Part shown: piece after piece, positions 1-12,003 of the stretch
Layout: every line of letters starts with the position of its first letter
Position numbering within the stretch: the first letter of the stretch is position 1
Source: Myrica gale
Taxonomy: Eukaryota; Streptophyta; Magnoliopsida; Fagales; Myricaceae
Length of the DNA stretch: 64,000 bases
Assembly (NCBI GenBank): GCA_963930655.1
Contig: OZ005617.1
Coordinates: forward strand, 10,790,501 to 10,854,500
Direction of reading: 5' to 3'
Made by a program: the position numbers and the translations under genes
The notes under the pieces: model-generated
Database searches by the model: none
What the model was told of the DNA's origin: nothing
Seen by the model: the letters and a program-made list of their open reading frames with translations, nothing else

Positions 1-2765
1 CTAATGCATCGCCACAAACTTACACCATAAGGCCCCCGCGAAGGGAGGGTCCTCCAACAGGCCAAAGAACAACCATATTTTGCTGCAATAACCATCCTCC
101 ACAGTCTGTCCCGCTCAAAAGCAAAGCGCCAAAGCCACTTGGACAAGAGAGCCTTGTTAAAATCCACGATACGCCGAAGTCCCAACCCCCCATGCTGGAT
201 AGGAGAACACACCACATCCCACTTCACAAGATGGAGTTTACGCACATTACCATCACACCCCCAAAGAAAATCCCTCTGAATTTTTTCCAACCGATTAGCC
301 ACCCCAACCGGAATAGGGAAGAGAGAAAGGAAATAAGTAGGGAGACAAGAGAGAGTAGACTTTATGAGCGTGAGTCTACCCCCTTTAGACAAGTATAATC
401 TCTTCCATCCCGCCAATCTCCTCTCCATCCTCTCAATAATGTCATCCCAGATCTGAACACATTTGAAACTAGCGCCCAACGGAAGACCAAGATATTTCAT
501 AGGTAGCGAAGAAACACCACACCCCAATATATCAGCAAGCTCCTGAGTATTATGAACATCACCAATGGGAAGAACCTCAAACTTTGACAAATTAATCTTG
601 AGTCCAGAGACCGCCTCAAAACATAATAGGAGGCAACGAAGGTTTCGAAACTGACTCACATCCGCCCCGCAAAACACCAAGGTGTCATCCGCAAAAAGCA
701 AGTGGGAGATGTTCACACTCCCCCCAGGGCCACCACCCACCTCAAAACCCTCCAAACCCCCATGACCCACCACTCGCCCCATCATACGGCTAAAGGCTTC
801 CATGACAATGACAAACAGGAGGGGAGAAAGAGGATCACCCTGCCGTAACCCACGAGAGCTGCCAAAAAATCCTTTCGGACAACCGTTGACAACCACCGAG
901 AATTTCACAGAAGATACACAGAATAAGATCCACCTGCACCATTTCTCACCAAAGCCACATCTACGCAGCATATACAAAAGAAAATTCCAGTTAACATGAT
1001 CATAGGCCTTCTGAACATCCAACTTACATAACATACCAGGAACCCCCGACCTTAACCTGGAATCAATGCATTCGTTGGCGATGAGTACCGAATCCAAAAT
1101 CTGCCTGCCTTGGACAAATGCATTCTGCGATGGAGAAATAATCTTCCCCAAAAGAGGCCTCAATCTGTTGGCCAACACTTTGGCCAAAATCTTATACACA
1201 CCCCCCACAAGGCTAATGGGGCGAAAATCCTTAAGCTCAATCGCCCCCGGCTTCTTCGGAATAAGGACTATAAAAGAGGAATTAAGGCTCCTCAGAAATT
1301 TGCCATCCCTTCCAAACTCATGGAACATGGCCAAAACATCAGCCTTAATAACCTCCCAACAAGCTTGAAAGAAAGCAATAGAGAACCCATCCGGACCCGG
1401 AGCTTTGTCATCGTTAAGACTATGCACCACCTTGGTCACCTCCTCTTCCCCAAAAGGACTCTCGATCCACTCCGCCTCCTCCACCGAAATGCAATCAAAC
1501 TCAAGCCCATCCAAAGATGGACGCCACTGAAACGGTTCTGAATATAAGGAAGAATAGAACTCCACGATCGATTCAGAAATTTCCGACGGATCCTCCACCA
1601 ATTCCCCCTCTACCAACAAGCTCGAGATCAAGTTGGCTCTCCTATGAGAGTTCGCCATACTATGGAAGAATTTTGTACAACGATCACCCTCCTTGAGCCA
1701 TAGGGTTCTAGACTTCTGCCTCCAACTGATTTCCTCCAGGTCTATAAGATTATTCAGCTCCTTGGAGATCTCCACCCTCCTATTCACACCCTCATCTTCA
1801 AGGCAGCCCTCCTCATCTAACCCATCCAGAGATGCAATCTCATTCAAGAGAGCTGATTTCCGCACGGTCAAATCGCCAAACACTTCCCGATTCCAAACTT
1901 TAAGATCCAATTTTAACGCCTTTAACTTGGAAAAAAGCACATAACTGGGAGATCCGCTGAAATGATAACCTTGCCACCACTCCTTCACTTTGCCCACGAA
2001 CCCTTCCGCTTTGAGCCACATATTCTCAAACCGAAAAGGCTTATTAGGGCCACCAAAGCGCCCGCTCTCCAACAAGATCGGGAAATGATCAGACAACACA
2101 CGGGGAAGTCTCCTCTGAATCACCTCCGGATACAACGTCTCCCAACTTGGGTTAACGAGAAATCGGTCAATCCGTGACCAAGATTGGAAGGATCTACCGT
2201 TGGACCAAGTAAAAGCCCCACCAGTCAAGACAAGATCCACCAACTCCACTGCAGATAAGAAGTCCGAGAACTCCTGCATAGGACTCCACCCGCCCCTCCC
2301 TCCCGACCGCTCACCGGGGAATCGAGTCACATTAAAATCACCACCTACGCACCAAGGAAGGTTCCACCAACTGTTCACCCCAGCCAGTTCATCCCACAAA
2401 AGCCTTCTACAGCCGTCGTCGTTGGGGCCATAAACCCCAGAGAATAGCCACTGAACCCCATCATCAAGATTCTTAAAAACCAGAGATATGGAGTAGATCC
2501 CAATGCAAGACTCAATCAACTCCATAGCCCGAGAATCCCATAGGCATAACACCCCTCCCGACACACCATCAGCCTCCAAGCAACACCAATTCACATGAGG
2601 ACCACCCCACAAACACCGCACCAAGGCACGCGACATCACCGCAACCTTCGTCTCCTGGATGCACACCAAATCAGCCTTCCACTCTCTCAACAAATTGCCC
2701 ACCCTTTTGCACTTCCTCCTATCATTCAGCCCCCTCACATTCCAACTAATGATTTTAGGCTTCAT
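1..2765 (-). CDS. LINE ORF2: endonuclease and reverse transcriptase, partial
   Basis: Starts at the ATG at 2,765-2,763, which overlaps the ORF1 stop (ATGA), and stays open to the window edge. The N terminus is an APE-type endonuclease that nicks target DNA: SWNVRGLND (residues 7-15), IQETK (36-40), GGDFNV near 136, then SRIDRF and SDHFPI. The reverse transcriptase follows from about residue 500: [39 protein letters not shown], then the catalytic FADD near residue 691 (about base 693), and YLGLPLG. The protein would reverse transcribe its own RNA at the nick. The zf-RVT and C-terminal part lie to the left of the window; other copies here show them. I read the frame by eye; it is open, but a few bases could have been misread. 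Confidence 0.88.
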   Translation of the reverse strand, partial: MKPKIISWNVRGLNDRRKCKRVGNLLREWKADLVCIQETKVAVMSRALVRCLWGGPHVNWCCLEADGVSGGVLCLWDSRAMELIESCIGIYSISLVFKNLDDGVQWLFSGVYGPNDDGCRRLLWDELAGVNSWWNLPWCVGGDFNVTRFPGERSGGRGGWSPMQEFSDFLSAVELVDLVLTGGAFTWSNGRSFQSWSRIDRFLVNPSWETLYPEVIQRRLPRVLSDHFPILLESGRFGGPNKPFRFENMWLKAEGFVGKVKEWWQGYHFSGSPSYVLFSKLKALKLDLKVWNREVFGDLTVRKSALLNEIASLDGLDEEGCLEDEGVNRRVEISKELNNLIDLEEISWRQKSRTLWLKEGDRCTKFFHSMANSHRRANLISSLLVEGELVEDPSEISESIVEFYSSLYSEPFQWRPSLDGLEFDCISVEEAEWIESPFGEEEVTKVVHSLNDDKAPGPDGFSIAFFQACWEVIKADVLAMFHEFGRDGKFLRSLNSSFIVLIPKKPGAIELKDFRPISLVGGVYKILAKVLANRLRPLLGKIISPSQNAFVQGRQILDSVLIANECIDSRLRSGVPGMLCKLDVQKAYDHVNWNFLLYMLRRCGFGEKWCRWILFCVSSVKFSVVVNGCPKGFFGSSRGLRQGDPLSPLLFVIVMEAFSRMMGRVVGHGGLEGFEVGGGPGGSVNISHLLFADDTLVFCGADVSQFRNLRCLLLCFEAVSGLKINLSKFEVLPIGDVHNTQELADILGCGVSSLPMKYLGLPLGASFKCVQIWDDIIERMERRLAGWKRLYLSKGGRLTLIKSTLSCLPTYFLSLFPIPVGVANRLEKIQRDFLWGCDGNVRKLHLVKWDVVCSPIQHGGLGLRRIVDFNKALLSKWLWRFAFERDRLWRMVIAAKYGCSLACWRTLPSRGPYGVSLWRCI

Positions 2766-4589
2766 AAATAATGCACAAGCTCCCTCCCCTCCTTCCTACT
2801 CTTCCTAGAAGACGCGGCATTACCATCATAATTGACAGAACATTTAAGAGATTTCAATTCTCTAACCATCTTACCTCCAGATTTCCCCTTAAACCTTCTG
2901 TCCGTCTCCTTTTCCTTTTCCAAAGCTTCAAAAATTTCCATCAAAGCCTCCTCATGTCCTTCACACGATACCCCCACAAGGTGTCTGAAGGAGGAGATCA
3001 TCTCCATAACCCAAAAAGAAGGAGATACTCCTCCCTCAGGAGAAAGTTGCGGGTACACCGTTCGTAGGGGCTTCGTGGGCTCGTCCCCTCTCCTGCCTTC
3101 TATACAAACAACCTCCCCACCGTGCATAACCCCCCTAGCATAACTGCCACTTCCCGCACCCTCTACGACCACCAGAGCGTTCTCAGAAGCCTCCCCTCCT
3201 GACTCGGATGTCATGCCGCAAGAACCCGTAGCCATCAAAGCCACGGGGTCATCCACAGAAACCTTCGGCCCCCTCCCCTGCTCCTTTCCAACTTCTCCCA
3301 GCGTACCACCCCCACAAGCAGCCTCGGTCGACGCCAACCCACAGGCAGCCTCGGTCGACGCCAACCCACCATGTCCCATAACCTCCGCAACCACCAGACC
3401 CAGCTCGGAAGCCTCCCCTCCCATCTCCGACGGCAACCCAACGTATCCCATAGCCATCGTGGCCACAGGAGCCCTCGCAGATACCTCCGCCCCCCTCCCG
3501 GTAGCCACAGAGACTGGAGCGACCATCGCCGGCGAGGCCATATCCACCTCCGAGTCACCCGGGGCAGCCAGCTTCTCCTCCGAGTGACCCGAGGCCCGCA
3601 CTACAAAAGGCTGGCCCTCCGCCCTCAGCCCAGCCCCCAAAGGATCGACATAAGGCTGGCCCTCAGAATCACAGCCCGAGGCCCGAGAATTGGACGAAAA
3701 TAAGACCCCCGTGGCTCCCTTGGGCCCAAGGCCCAGTCCACTTCCACTGCACCTGGCCTTCGCACGTGGCCCAAACGTTCGCATAGGCCTTTGGGCTTCA
3801 AGAGAGAACCCGCAAACCATGCATTTCAAAGGGAGTCGGGGCTCCATCTCCGTCTCATTAAGCCTAACCCGCTCCATCAGTCGATCCAATTCACACTTGA
3901 GCCGAATTAAATGCTCCCACACCACGCCTGCTGACCCTGCCGCCTCAGCAGATACCTCTGACAACACCTGGTTGGTGAACCACGAAACAGGCGCTCCTTT
4001 CTCTGCATGCATCAGCCTTGGAAAACCACCAGCCGACTTCCTCTGCACACCAGCCTCTATACGCAAGTCTCCGCCGCTCAATTGAGAACCACGAGGCTCC
4101 TCCTCATCCTGCACCTTCGACTCCGACTCGGTGGACACAACAGCCTGCGCAAAAGACCAGCCATGTCGAATCTCCGACCCACCACGATTCGCCCTCCTAC
4201 GCCTGAGTTCCCCGACTGCATAAACCACCTCATCACATGCCGAAGCAAACAACTTCCACCCGCTCTTCCATCTCCCCTCAGGGATAATCACCACCCCACG
4301 TCTATAGCGGTCACGATATTCAAGCAAGACCAAGTATCGACCATGTCTGTTACCGCAACACTGGGCTAAAAACGCACTGGAAGACTCATTAAATTTCTCC
4401 GAAATGTCGCAAACCTCCTGAGTCCACCATTTTGCCAATCAAGTTGGCCAGCCAAACCGCCGCGTAACGACCAAAACATATCGAGCTTTGAAAACTCCTA
4501 CTCTGTTCCGACAAAGTACCGAGACCGGCCGAGCTCACCGAGAACCGCAAGGATTTGGCTTCAATCGAGACACTACGAACAAACGCCAT
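2762..4589 (-). CDS. LINE ORF1 (RNA-binding, gag-like protein), one frameshift
   Basis: The main frame covers 4,438-2,762 (about 558 codons, ending VHYL-stop). Upstream, a second frame starts with ATG at 4,589 (MAFVRSVSIEAK...) and stops at 4,389. The two overlap at 4,389-4,438, and a TGA sits just before the main frame, so a one- or two-base change there probably split one ORF1. The N-terminal part (SSICFGRYAAVWLANLI, then RRGVVIIPEGRWKSGWKLFA) resembles the ORF1 head of plant L1 elements. The middle is low-complexity, rich in Gly, Ala, Glu and Ser, with a perfect tandem 10-residue repeat (GLASTEAACG twice, about 3,310-3,370). The C terminus (SGGKMVRELKSLKCSVNYDG) is shared with the ORF1 at 28,330. 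It would bind LINE RNA. Confidence 0.8.
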
Positions 4590-4619
4590 AATCGAAACAC
4601 ACTACGATCATGAGTCTAC

Positions 4620-6944
4620 AACTGTTAATAGTCTTTTATGTGTATTTCCTTTTAGGAACCCATTTTAATATGAGAATAAGATTAGTAATCTTGCATTTGA
4701 ATATTCATGCAATCAACATGCAGAAAGTCAAACAAGATAGTTGAACAAGTGGCATAAGTTCATGTTTATAGACGCACAAAGAGTCAAAAGATTTGGTTGT
4801 ACAAGTTAGAATAACTTAGAAAAATTGATGCCCGTCAAAACCACCTTGTTTTGACAAACAATTGTTCTTTTCACCTTTCTTATAATATGTATTATGAGAG
4901 TAATAGTGCAACGAAGAGGAAATTCTTAACAGAAGATGGTGTTCCCATCGTAGCAGGAAGAAAATAAACAATCGAAGAAAAAAATCAGTTCATAGAATTG
5001 GTCAACCGTAATTTTGATTCATTGAAATGAGGAGGGGTCATCTGGTCATAGCATTTGGAAATCATTCATGTTTACTGAAACAAAATAATAATATTCATTT
5101 CATTGTCTTAACTGTATTATCAAGCATATCAAATAGCAGCACAAGATCTAGAATTAAAAGAAATCTGCTATTCAAGTACCTATGATTCTCACCGTTAACC
5201 AGTAGAAAAATCCAAGAAGAAGATTCAAAACTTTAGCACGATCAAGACGAAATATATATATCTTCTTAGCAAGATCTGCAATGATGAATCATATATCATC
5301 TTGAATAACAAATGTCACCTCAAAATTGTCTGCATCTTAACTTGAAACAGATCCACAAAACTAAGTATCGAACCCAAGTTTGAAAATCTTAAGCTCCTAT
5401 ATAATAAACCTAAGGAACAAAGCACAACAAGAATTGAAAGGCAAAATACATTAAGAACCCAAACTGTCACCCTTTTGCAATTTCTGATACCCTCTAGCAC
5501 TTTGCCCCTAGTTTGCAAGTATTGTAATCCCTCAAATGAGAGAAATGACTGAATACCCCTTGATGGAAATGGTGACATGACGGGTAAGTTCCACACGGCA
5601 TATGCCACTTCAACAAAAGAACACTCAAATTACTTTTCTTTCTAATTAGTCTAAGCCAAATAATTTTTATCCCTCACATCATTCTAAACCTGCCCCACCC
5701 CCCTTAAACATGGACTCACCCACCCCTATTTCACCCTCTCACAGCCTCCCTCTACTACCAAAACAAGTGATTCCAAATAAGGGAAAAAGATAATCCTCTG
5801 AGCTCACCTTGGCTGGCTCAACATCCCCCAGTGGGTACCCATCCTCATCTCATACACACCATCCACCCTATACTGACCCAAAGAGATACAAAATTTCTCC
5901 CACCCAATCATTTGCCTTGCATCAAAGAACCTCGGGTGCAAGCGATCAGAATGACAACCAATGGAACAGGGAGCACACAGACTCCAGCATTCTGGGCCCA
6001 CCAGCCTGTTGTTGACCCCTTTTTAGATGGGGATCTAGGGTTTTGGGATCTTTATGGATTGGGCATGATAGGTGGTATTGAATAATCCAATTACAGGGAT
6101 GTAGGACAAAGGAAAGATAGTGAGTATGTAACTTGTCAAAGGAATAATTGCCTACAATGGGATGGGTCTCACTGGAAATTCAATAATTGTTTTCATCTTC
6201 TCACAATGGAGAGAGAGTACAAAGCTATCAAGACTAGAATAAGGATGGATTGGAAACAAGGTCTATAGATGGTGGGTTGGAGTTAGGGTTTATAGATGGT
6301 CGCAAACGAGTAGGACGATGAGAGAGGGTTGTAGATCGAAAGAAATGTTTTTGTTGGATTTCATTGAAAAACAACAAAACGAGGCTTTGAGAATTTCTAG
6401 CCAAAGTGGCAATATGCAACATAGACTTAACTGCCATTACCTTATCTATTCTAAGATGCATATCTATCAGTTTTCTCTGCTTTGGGTGCATTGAGAGAAT
6501 TTGTTCAAGCCAGCTCGACTAAATTAAAAGTTTACAGGAAACATTGGACCACGGTTATAATTTGGGTGGTAAAGTGTCATGAAATAAAAGAATCAACTCA
6601 ATATGCATTGCGCAACAATGATTGTGCCTCAGAATAGTAGAATCACATCACATGACATTTACTTCTATTAAAATTCATGAAAATAAAAAGAAAAGAAATT
6701 GAAAGCAGTATGTGTATGCCCCCATCTAATGGGAAACCAAATTCAAATGTTCCAATTATTTCCTTAGTTGTACCACATCAACAGTTATGAAAAAGGTCAT
6801 AAGAGATTTGAGCTTATGACATTATTTGATAAATAACTTTAAAGGCTATATCAGTACATCACTTGCCTAAACTGTAATTGCTCCTCTAGATTACAACTGT
6901 ATTATCGCCGTTAAGATTCACAGCATACTACGTATCAGCTAGGT
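4620..6944. other. Intergenic stretch, no gene recognised
   Basis: AT-rich sequence between the LINE and the Copia insertion. Short open frames at 5,804-6,085 and 6,234-6,491 show no recognisable domain and are probably chance. The right end (about 6,934 leftward, minus strand) should include the original 3' untranslated region of the host gene broken at 11,826, since the pre-insertion stop codon falls at 6,937-6,935. Confidence 0.5.
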
Positions 6945-6949
6945 ACTTT

Positions 6950-7201
6950 TGTTAATGGTGAAAGACCCAAAGGAAATTTGATATTGCGTTAACTTATCTT
7001 TATTGAATCTATCATGCAGTATTTATACAAGAGGATTACGTAAGTACAAGCTGTATAACTAAGTAACAAAATGAAACAAACTAACTACACCAGAATATTC
7101 TGGAACTCTTGTAAGTTTAGAACTACAAGTCGTTTAGCTGTAAGTAGCTTGAGTCTTGAACTGCAAGTCGTTAATCTTCAAGTCTGTAAGTATATTCATC
7201 A
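6950..7201 (-). repeat. 3' LTR of young Copia element
   Basis: 252 bp, TG...CA on the minus strand, one difference from the LTR at 11,574-11,825. The purine tract lies next to it at about 7,202-7,212. Confidence 0.97.
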
Positions 7202-10200
7202 CCCCCCCTCAAGATGGTGTGTGAAGATCAAGCACACCCATCTTGGAAAGGAGAAGACGAAACTGACTGATACCAAGTTGTTTGGTGAAGACATCACTAA
7301 GCTGGTGAAAAGTAGAGATATGCATAGGAAGAATAAGCTTGCTCTGTATTTTCTCCCGAACAAAATGGCAATCCAAATCAATATGCTTGGTTCTCTCATG
7401 AAATGTAGGATTGGCAGCAATATGAAGGGCTGCTTGGTTGTCACAAAATAACAAAGCAGGCTTGGTATGAGACACACGAAAATCAGCCAACAAATAAACT
7501 AACCATTGCAGTTCACAACAAGTAGTGGCCATTGCTCTATATTCTGATTCAGCAGAGGATCTAGAGATTGTAGTTTGCTTCTTGCAGCGCCAAGAAATAA
7601 GAGAAGACCCAAGAAAGATACAAAACCCCGTAAGTGATTTTCTGGTGTCAGGGCATCCTGCCCAATCAGAATCACAAAATCCCTTTAATTGGAAATCTGA
7701 TGTAGAAGAGTAGAAAAGCCCTTGGCCTGGACATGATTTGAGATAACGGAGCACTCTGTGGCAGGCAGCAAGATGAAGAGTAGTAGGTGTGTCCATAAAT
7801 TGAGTCAAAACATGGACTGAGTGAGAGAGATCAGGCCTAGTCAAAATAAGATACAAAAGTTTTCCAACTAATCTGCGATAAGAAGTAGCATCAGGAAGTG
7901 GATCCCCATCGTCAATGGATAGTTTTAAATGCTGTTCCATGGGAGTGGGAGCAGGTTTGCATCCAAGAAAACCAGATTCTTCAAGTAAATCAAGAACATA
8001 TTTACGTTGGCATATAGAAATCCCTTTGGAAGATCTGGCGATTTCTATACTAAGGAAATATTTTGGAGTACCAAGATCTTTTATCTTGAAAGTCTGATGT
8101 AACAAAGATTTGATGGTGGTAATGGAATCCAAATCAGTGCTAGCAAGTAAGATGTCATCCACATATAAAAGTAAAGCCATGAAATGGGAACCATCAACCT
8201 TGATAAAAAGGGAGTAATCAGACCGGCATTGCTCAAAACCATGAGAAATAAGAAATGAAGATAATTTTGAAAACCATTGACGAGAGGCCTGTTTAAGGCC
8301 ATAAAGTGATTTCTGTAACTTGCAAACTTGAGAAGAGGATGCAGAGGTATATCCAGGAGGTATTTCCATATAAACTTCCTCGGGTAAATCACCATGTAAG
8401 AAGGCATTATTGATGTCTAACTGAGATAAACACCAAGAGTTGGCAGCAGCTAGAGCAAGTAAAACACGCACAGATGTTAGTTTAGCTACTGGAGAAAATG
8501 TGTCAACATAATCCAATCCTTCAATCTGTGTATACCCTTTGGCCACAAGCCGTGCTTTGTATCTTTCAACACTGTCATCTTGCTTGTATTTAATACGGTA
8601 AACCCACTTGCATCCAATGGCAAGTTTTCCAGGAGGTAAATCCATCAAGGTCCAAGTGTGAGTATCCTCAAGAGCCCTTAATTCAGTTTGCATTGCATCA
8701 CACCATTTAGGATTTTTAGAAGCTTGAGCAAAAGATTTTGGTTAGGATTCAGTACAAATAGAAAGGATAAAATGTCTATGAGAAGGGGAAAAATTATTGT
8801 AAGAAAGAACATGAGAAAGAGAGTGTTGTTTGCCTGGTTGAAGTGGTAAGATTGGAGGACTGTTGTGAGAGGATAACAAGTTGCAATGATAGTCCTTTAA
8901 GTAGGATGGAGGCTGTCTACTCCTAGATGATCTACGAGGAGGAGTAGCAGGAAATGAATTAGAAGGAGAAGAAGAAGGTAAGACTATAGATGATGGAGAA
9001 ATTGGAAATGATGGAGGTAAATCTGTGAAGGTGGAAGTGATAGGGAAAGAGAGATTATCTGGTGAAGAAATATCAGAAGATGGTGAATCAGTGTGATAAG
9101 GGAAGATGGTTTCATAGAAAACAACATCCCTGGAGTAAAAGATAGAATGAGAGTGAAGATCATAGAGTTTATAGGCTTTAACTCCAGGAGGATATCCAAG
9201 AAATAGACATTGTCTAGCTCTAGAATCGAATTTATGTCTGTTATGAGAAAGTGTTGTAGCATAACAGAGGCAACCAAATATTCTAAAATGGGAATATGTA
9301 GGAATTTTATTGAATAAGCATTCAAAAGGAGAACAATTGTGAAGTAAGGGAGTTGGTATACGGTTGATGATATATGTGGCAGTAATAATGCATTCCCCCC
9401 AAAATTTTAAAGGTAAATGAGCTTGAAATCTTAATGCCCGAGCAACATTAAGAAGATGTCTATGCTTGCGTTCAACAACTCCATTTTGCTGTGGAGTTGC
9501 AACACAACTAGTTTGATGTATAATACCTTTATATGAGTAAAAAGAGGGGTTGGAAAACTCAGCACCATTATCAGACCTAAGAATTTGGACTGTGGTATGA
9601 AACTGAGTTTGAACATATTGAATAAAAGAAGTAAGATGATTGCGAGTATCAGATTTATGTTGCATCAAGAAAACCCAAGTACACTTTGAAAAGTCATCTA
9701 CTAGGGTTAAAAAGTATTTGGAACCATTTAAAGATGGTGTAGAAACTGGTCCCCATATATCACAATGGAGAAGCTCGAAAATTTTCTTAAAGGAAGATAA
9801 ACTCAGAGAGAAGGGTAATCTGTGTTGCTTGGCATAGTGACAAGAACTACAATGGATTTTATTGGAATGGATAAAAGGAAAAGTATGATGCAACATAGTA
9901 ATCCTATCTGTTGAAGCATGTCCTAAACGGCAATGCCACAAATCAACAGTGGATGTCTTATTGAAATTGAGATTAACATTGCAAACAGTAGCAGAAATGG
10001 AATTGAAGGTTGGAAAATTGTGATAAGGAGGTTGTACAAAGTGATACAGACCTTTCCTTGCTTCACACAATCCAATCATCTTCCATGAGGATTGGTCCTG
10101 GATAATACAAAATCTAGAAATCATTAGAAGACAATAAGAATTGGATTTTGTCAACTGACTGACAGAAATCAGATTGAATTGAAAAGATGGGACACATAAG

Positions 10201-11573
10201 ACTTGATGTAAATGAAGAGAATTGGTGAGTTGAACAGAACCTATATGACTAACCAAGACAGAATTTCCATTAGGTAATTGTACTGGAGTATTTATGACAG
10301 ATACGTTAGAAGTATAGAATGATGGTGAACAGATGATATGATCTGTTGCACCAGAATCTAAAATCCATGAAGCAGAGGATGATGTGGTAGAACAAATGGT
10401 GTGTATACCTGCAGAAGATGATAAAGAGTCTCCGGAAGATACATGCACTACATTTGCTTGATGTGAATTTTGATTTGAAGAAGGGGAGCTGTCATGTGTC
10501 TGAAGAAGAAGCTGAAGCAATTTTTCACATTGCTCACGAGAGAAAGGAAAAGGAGACTGCCCTGGATCATCACCAGTAGTTGAGGATGTTTCTGACAGAT
10601 AACCAGAAACTTGATGTGCAGAGGAACTTGAAATGTGCTGCGATTTTCCATGCTTATATCCGGGAGGATATCCATGGAGCTTGTAGCACTTGTCAACAGT
10701 ATGGCCTGTCATTCCACAATGACTGCAAATTGGCCGATCTCGTTTTTGATAAGGCTGTTGCTGATGACTGCGATACTGAGAAGTTGATTGACTGAGCATA
10801 GCTGAAGCATCGAGTACAGCTTCTGGAGGAAAAGAAAGACATTTCTGTCTCTCTTGGCTTAGCACCATGGCATACACCTTGTTGAGAGCAGGTAAAGGAT
10901 CTAACATACGAATCTGCTCCCGTGAAGCAAAATAGGAATCGTTGAGACCATTCAAGAACTGAATCACTTGTTCTTGATGATGATAATCCATCAACGTTTT
11001 GATAACACCACAGCTGCAAGCAGGATCACATCTGCATACTGGCTGAGGTTTGAAGTTCATGAGCTCATCCCATAGGCTCTTCAATTTCGTAAAATATGTA
11101 TGAACACTCATCTGTCCTTGATGCAGAGAAGAAATTGAACGTTGCAAATGAAAGATTCTTGGCCCGTTACTCTGAGAATACCTTTTGTTTCAATTCATCC
11201 CATAATTCCTTGGCTGAATCAACATAAAGCACACTACTGGCTATTTCTTTAGATAGAGAATTACAAATCCATGAAAGAACTATCATGTTACATCTGTTCC
11301 AATGCACAAACATTGCATTTGACGGCAAGGGCTTCAGCATCACACCAGTGACAAAGCCTAGTTTGTTCTTCACATTCAATGCGATAGTCATTGCTCGCTT
11401 CCAGGAATTGTAGTTTTTTCCAGTTAATGGTTGAGAAACTAAGATACTGGAAGAATTGTCTGCACTATGTAAGTAGTAGGGGTTTGTAGGATAGTCGATC
11501 ATTCGGTTGTTTGTCATTTTGGCTGTAAAAAAAATTCAGAGATGCGGAAGGTTTTAGGTTTGCTCTGATACCA

Positions 11574-11825
11574 TGTTAATGGTGAAAGACTCAAAGGAAA
11601 TTTGATATTGCGTTAACTTATCTTTATTGAATCTATCATGCAGTATTTATACAAGAGGATTACGTAAGTACAAGCTGTATAACTAAGTAACAAAATGAAA
11701 CAAACTAACTACACCAGAATATTCTGGAACTCTTGTAAGTTTAGAACTACAAGTCGTTTAGCTGTAAGTAGCTTGAGTCTTGAACTGCAAGTCGTTAATC
11801 TTCAAGTCTGTAAGTATATTCATCA
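11574..11825 (-). repeat. 5' LTR of young Copia element
   Basis: 252 bp, next to the tRNA-iMet primer site at 11,562-11,573. The host reading frame enters this LTR at 11,825 and stops after about nine codons. Its own transcript start and poly(A) signals now sit at the 3' end of the host gene, in the same orientation. Confidence 0.97.
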
Positions 11826-12003
11826 ACTTTCGTCCATAGCTCAGAATACTGGGGTGCAAAGGCTTGTGCATATCTTTTATATCTGCTGAGCAGATTATAC
11901 ATACGTTTATTTTCAAGGTGGTACTTCCAAGCTCCAATATTTTCTCTCCCTTTGAACCGGATGAGGAATAAGAGAACGATGTCCAAATGATGCTCTTTGG
12001 TGG
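11826..12003 (-). CDS. Probable last coding exon of host gene, interrupted by Copia
   Basis: Open minus-strand stretch with acceptor TTTTGTTAG at 12,004, giving a lysine- and tyrosine-rich peptide (TKEHHLDIVLLFLIRFKG...ENKRMYNLLSRYKRYAQAF...SELWTK). The Copia 5' LTR begins in the middle of the next codon. Before insertion the frame would have continued across the duplicated bases to Val-Pro-Ser and a TGA at 6,937-6,935; with the insertion it continues into the LTR and ends after DEYTYRLED. Phase fits exon 14,096-14,327 (one base left, two bases here), so I join them, but the 2.1-kb intron between is unproved. The peptide is not one I recognise. Confidence 0.55.

Larger units (their letters stand above)
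1..4600 (-). mobile_element. L1-type LINE, near full length, cut by window edge
   Basis: A non-LTR retrotransposon read on the minus strand: ORF1 at the right, then ORF2 with endonuclease and reverse transcriptase running off base 1. Its 5' end is placed near 4,600, just above the first ORF1 ATG at 4,589; the 3' end, tail and target duplication lie outside the window. ORF2 has no stop codon in 921 visible codons. ORF1 seems to carry one frameshift near its start. Six other copies of the same family lie in this window and can be compared with it. The open ORF2 and mild damage suggest a recent insertion. The family is the plant L1-like group with zf-RVT at the ORF2 C terminus, as seen in the other copies. 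Confidence 0.9.
6945..11830 (-). mobile_element. Ty1/Copia LTR retrotransposon, very young, broken
   Basis: A structurally complete element (6,950-11,825) flanked by the 5-bp duplication ACTTT (6,945-6,949 and 11,826-11,830). Both LTRs are 252 bp, begin TG and end CA on the minus strand, and differ at one base, which points to an insertion less than about 0.3 million years ago at usual plant rates. The primer site TGGTATCAGAGC (initiator Met tRNA) touches the right LTR; a purine tract TTGAGGGGGG touches the left one. Order on the minus strand: gag (about 11,517-10,700), zinc knuckle [14 protein letters not shown] (about 10,720), protease DSGATDH (about 10,360), integrase (about 9,930-9,200), reverse transcriptase with YVDD (about 8,160), RNase H (about 7,670-7,250). 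Integrase before RT is the Copia order. The polyprotein frame has about two breaks. Confidence 0.97.

Noticed and set aside
3213-4369. Plus-strand Pro/Ser/Thr-rich frames over the first LINE
   Set aside because: Mirror images of the GC-biased ORF1 on the minus strand.
5804-6085. Frames resembling a first exon
   Set aside because: No recognisable motif and no linked exon on either strand.
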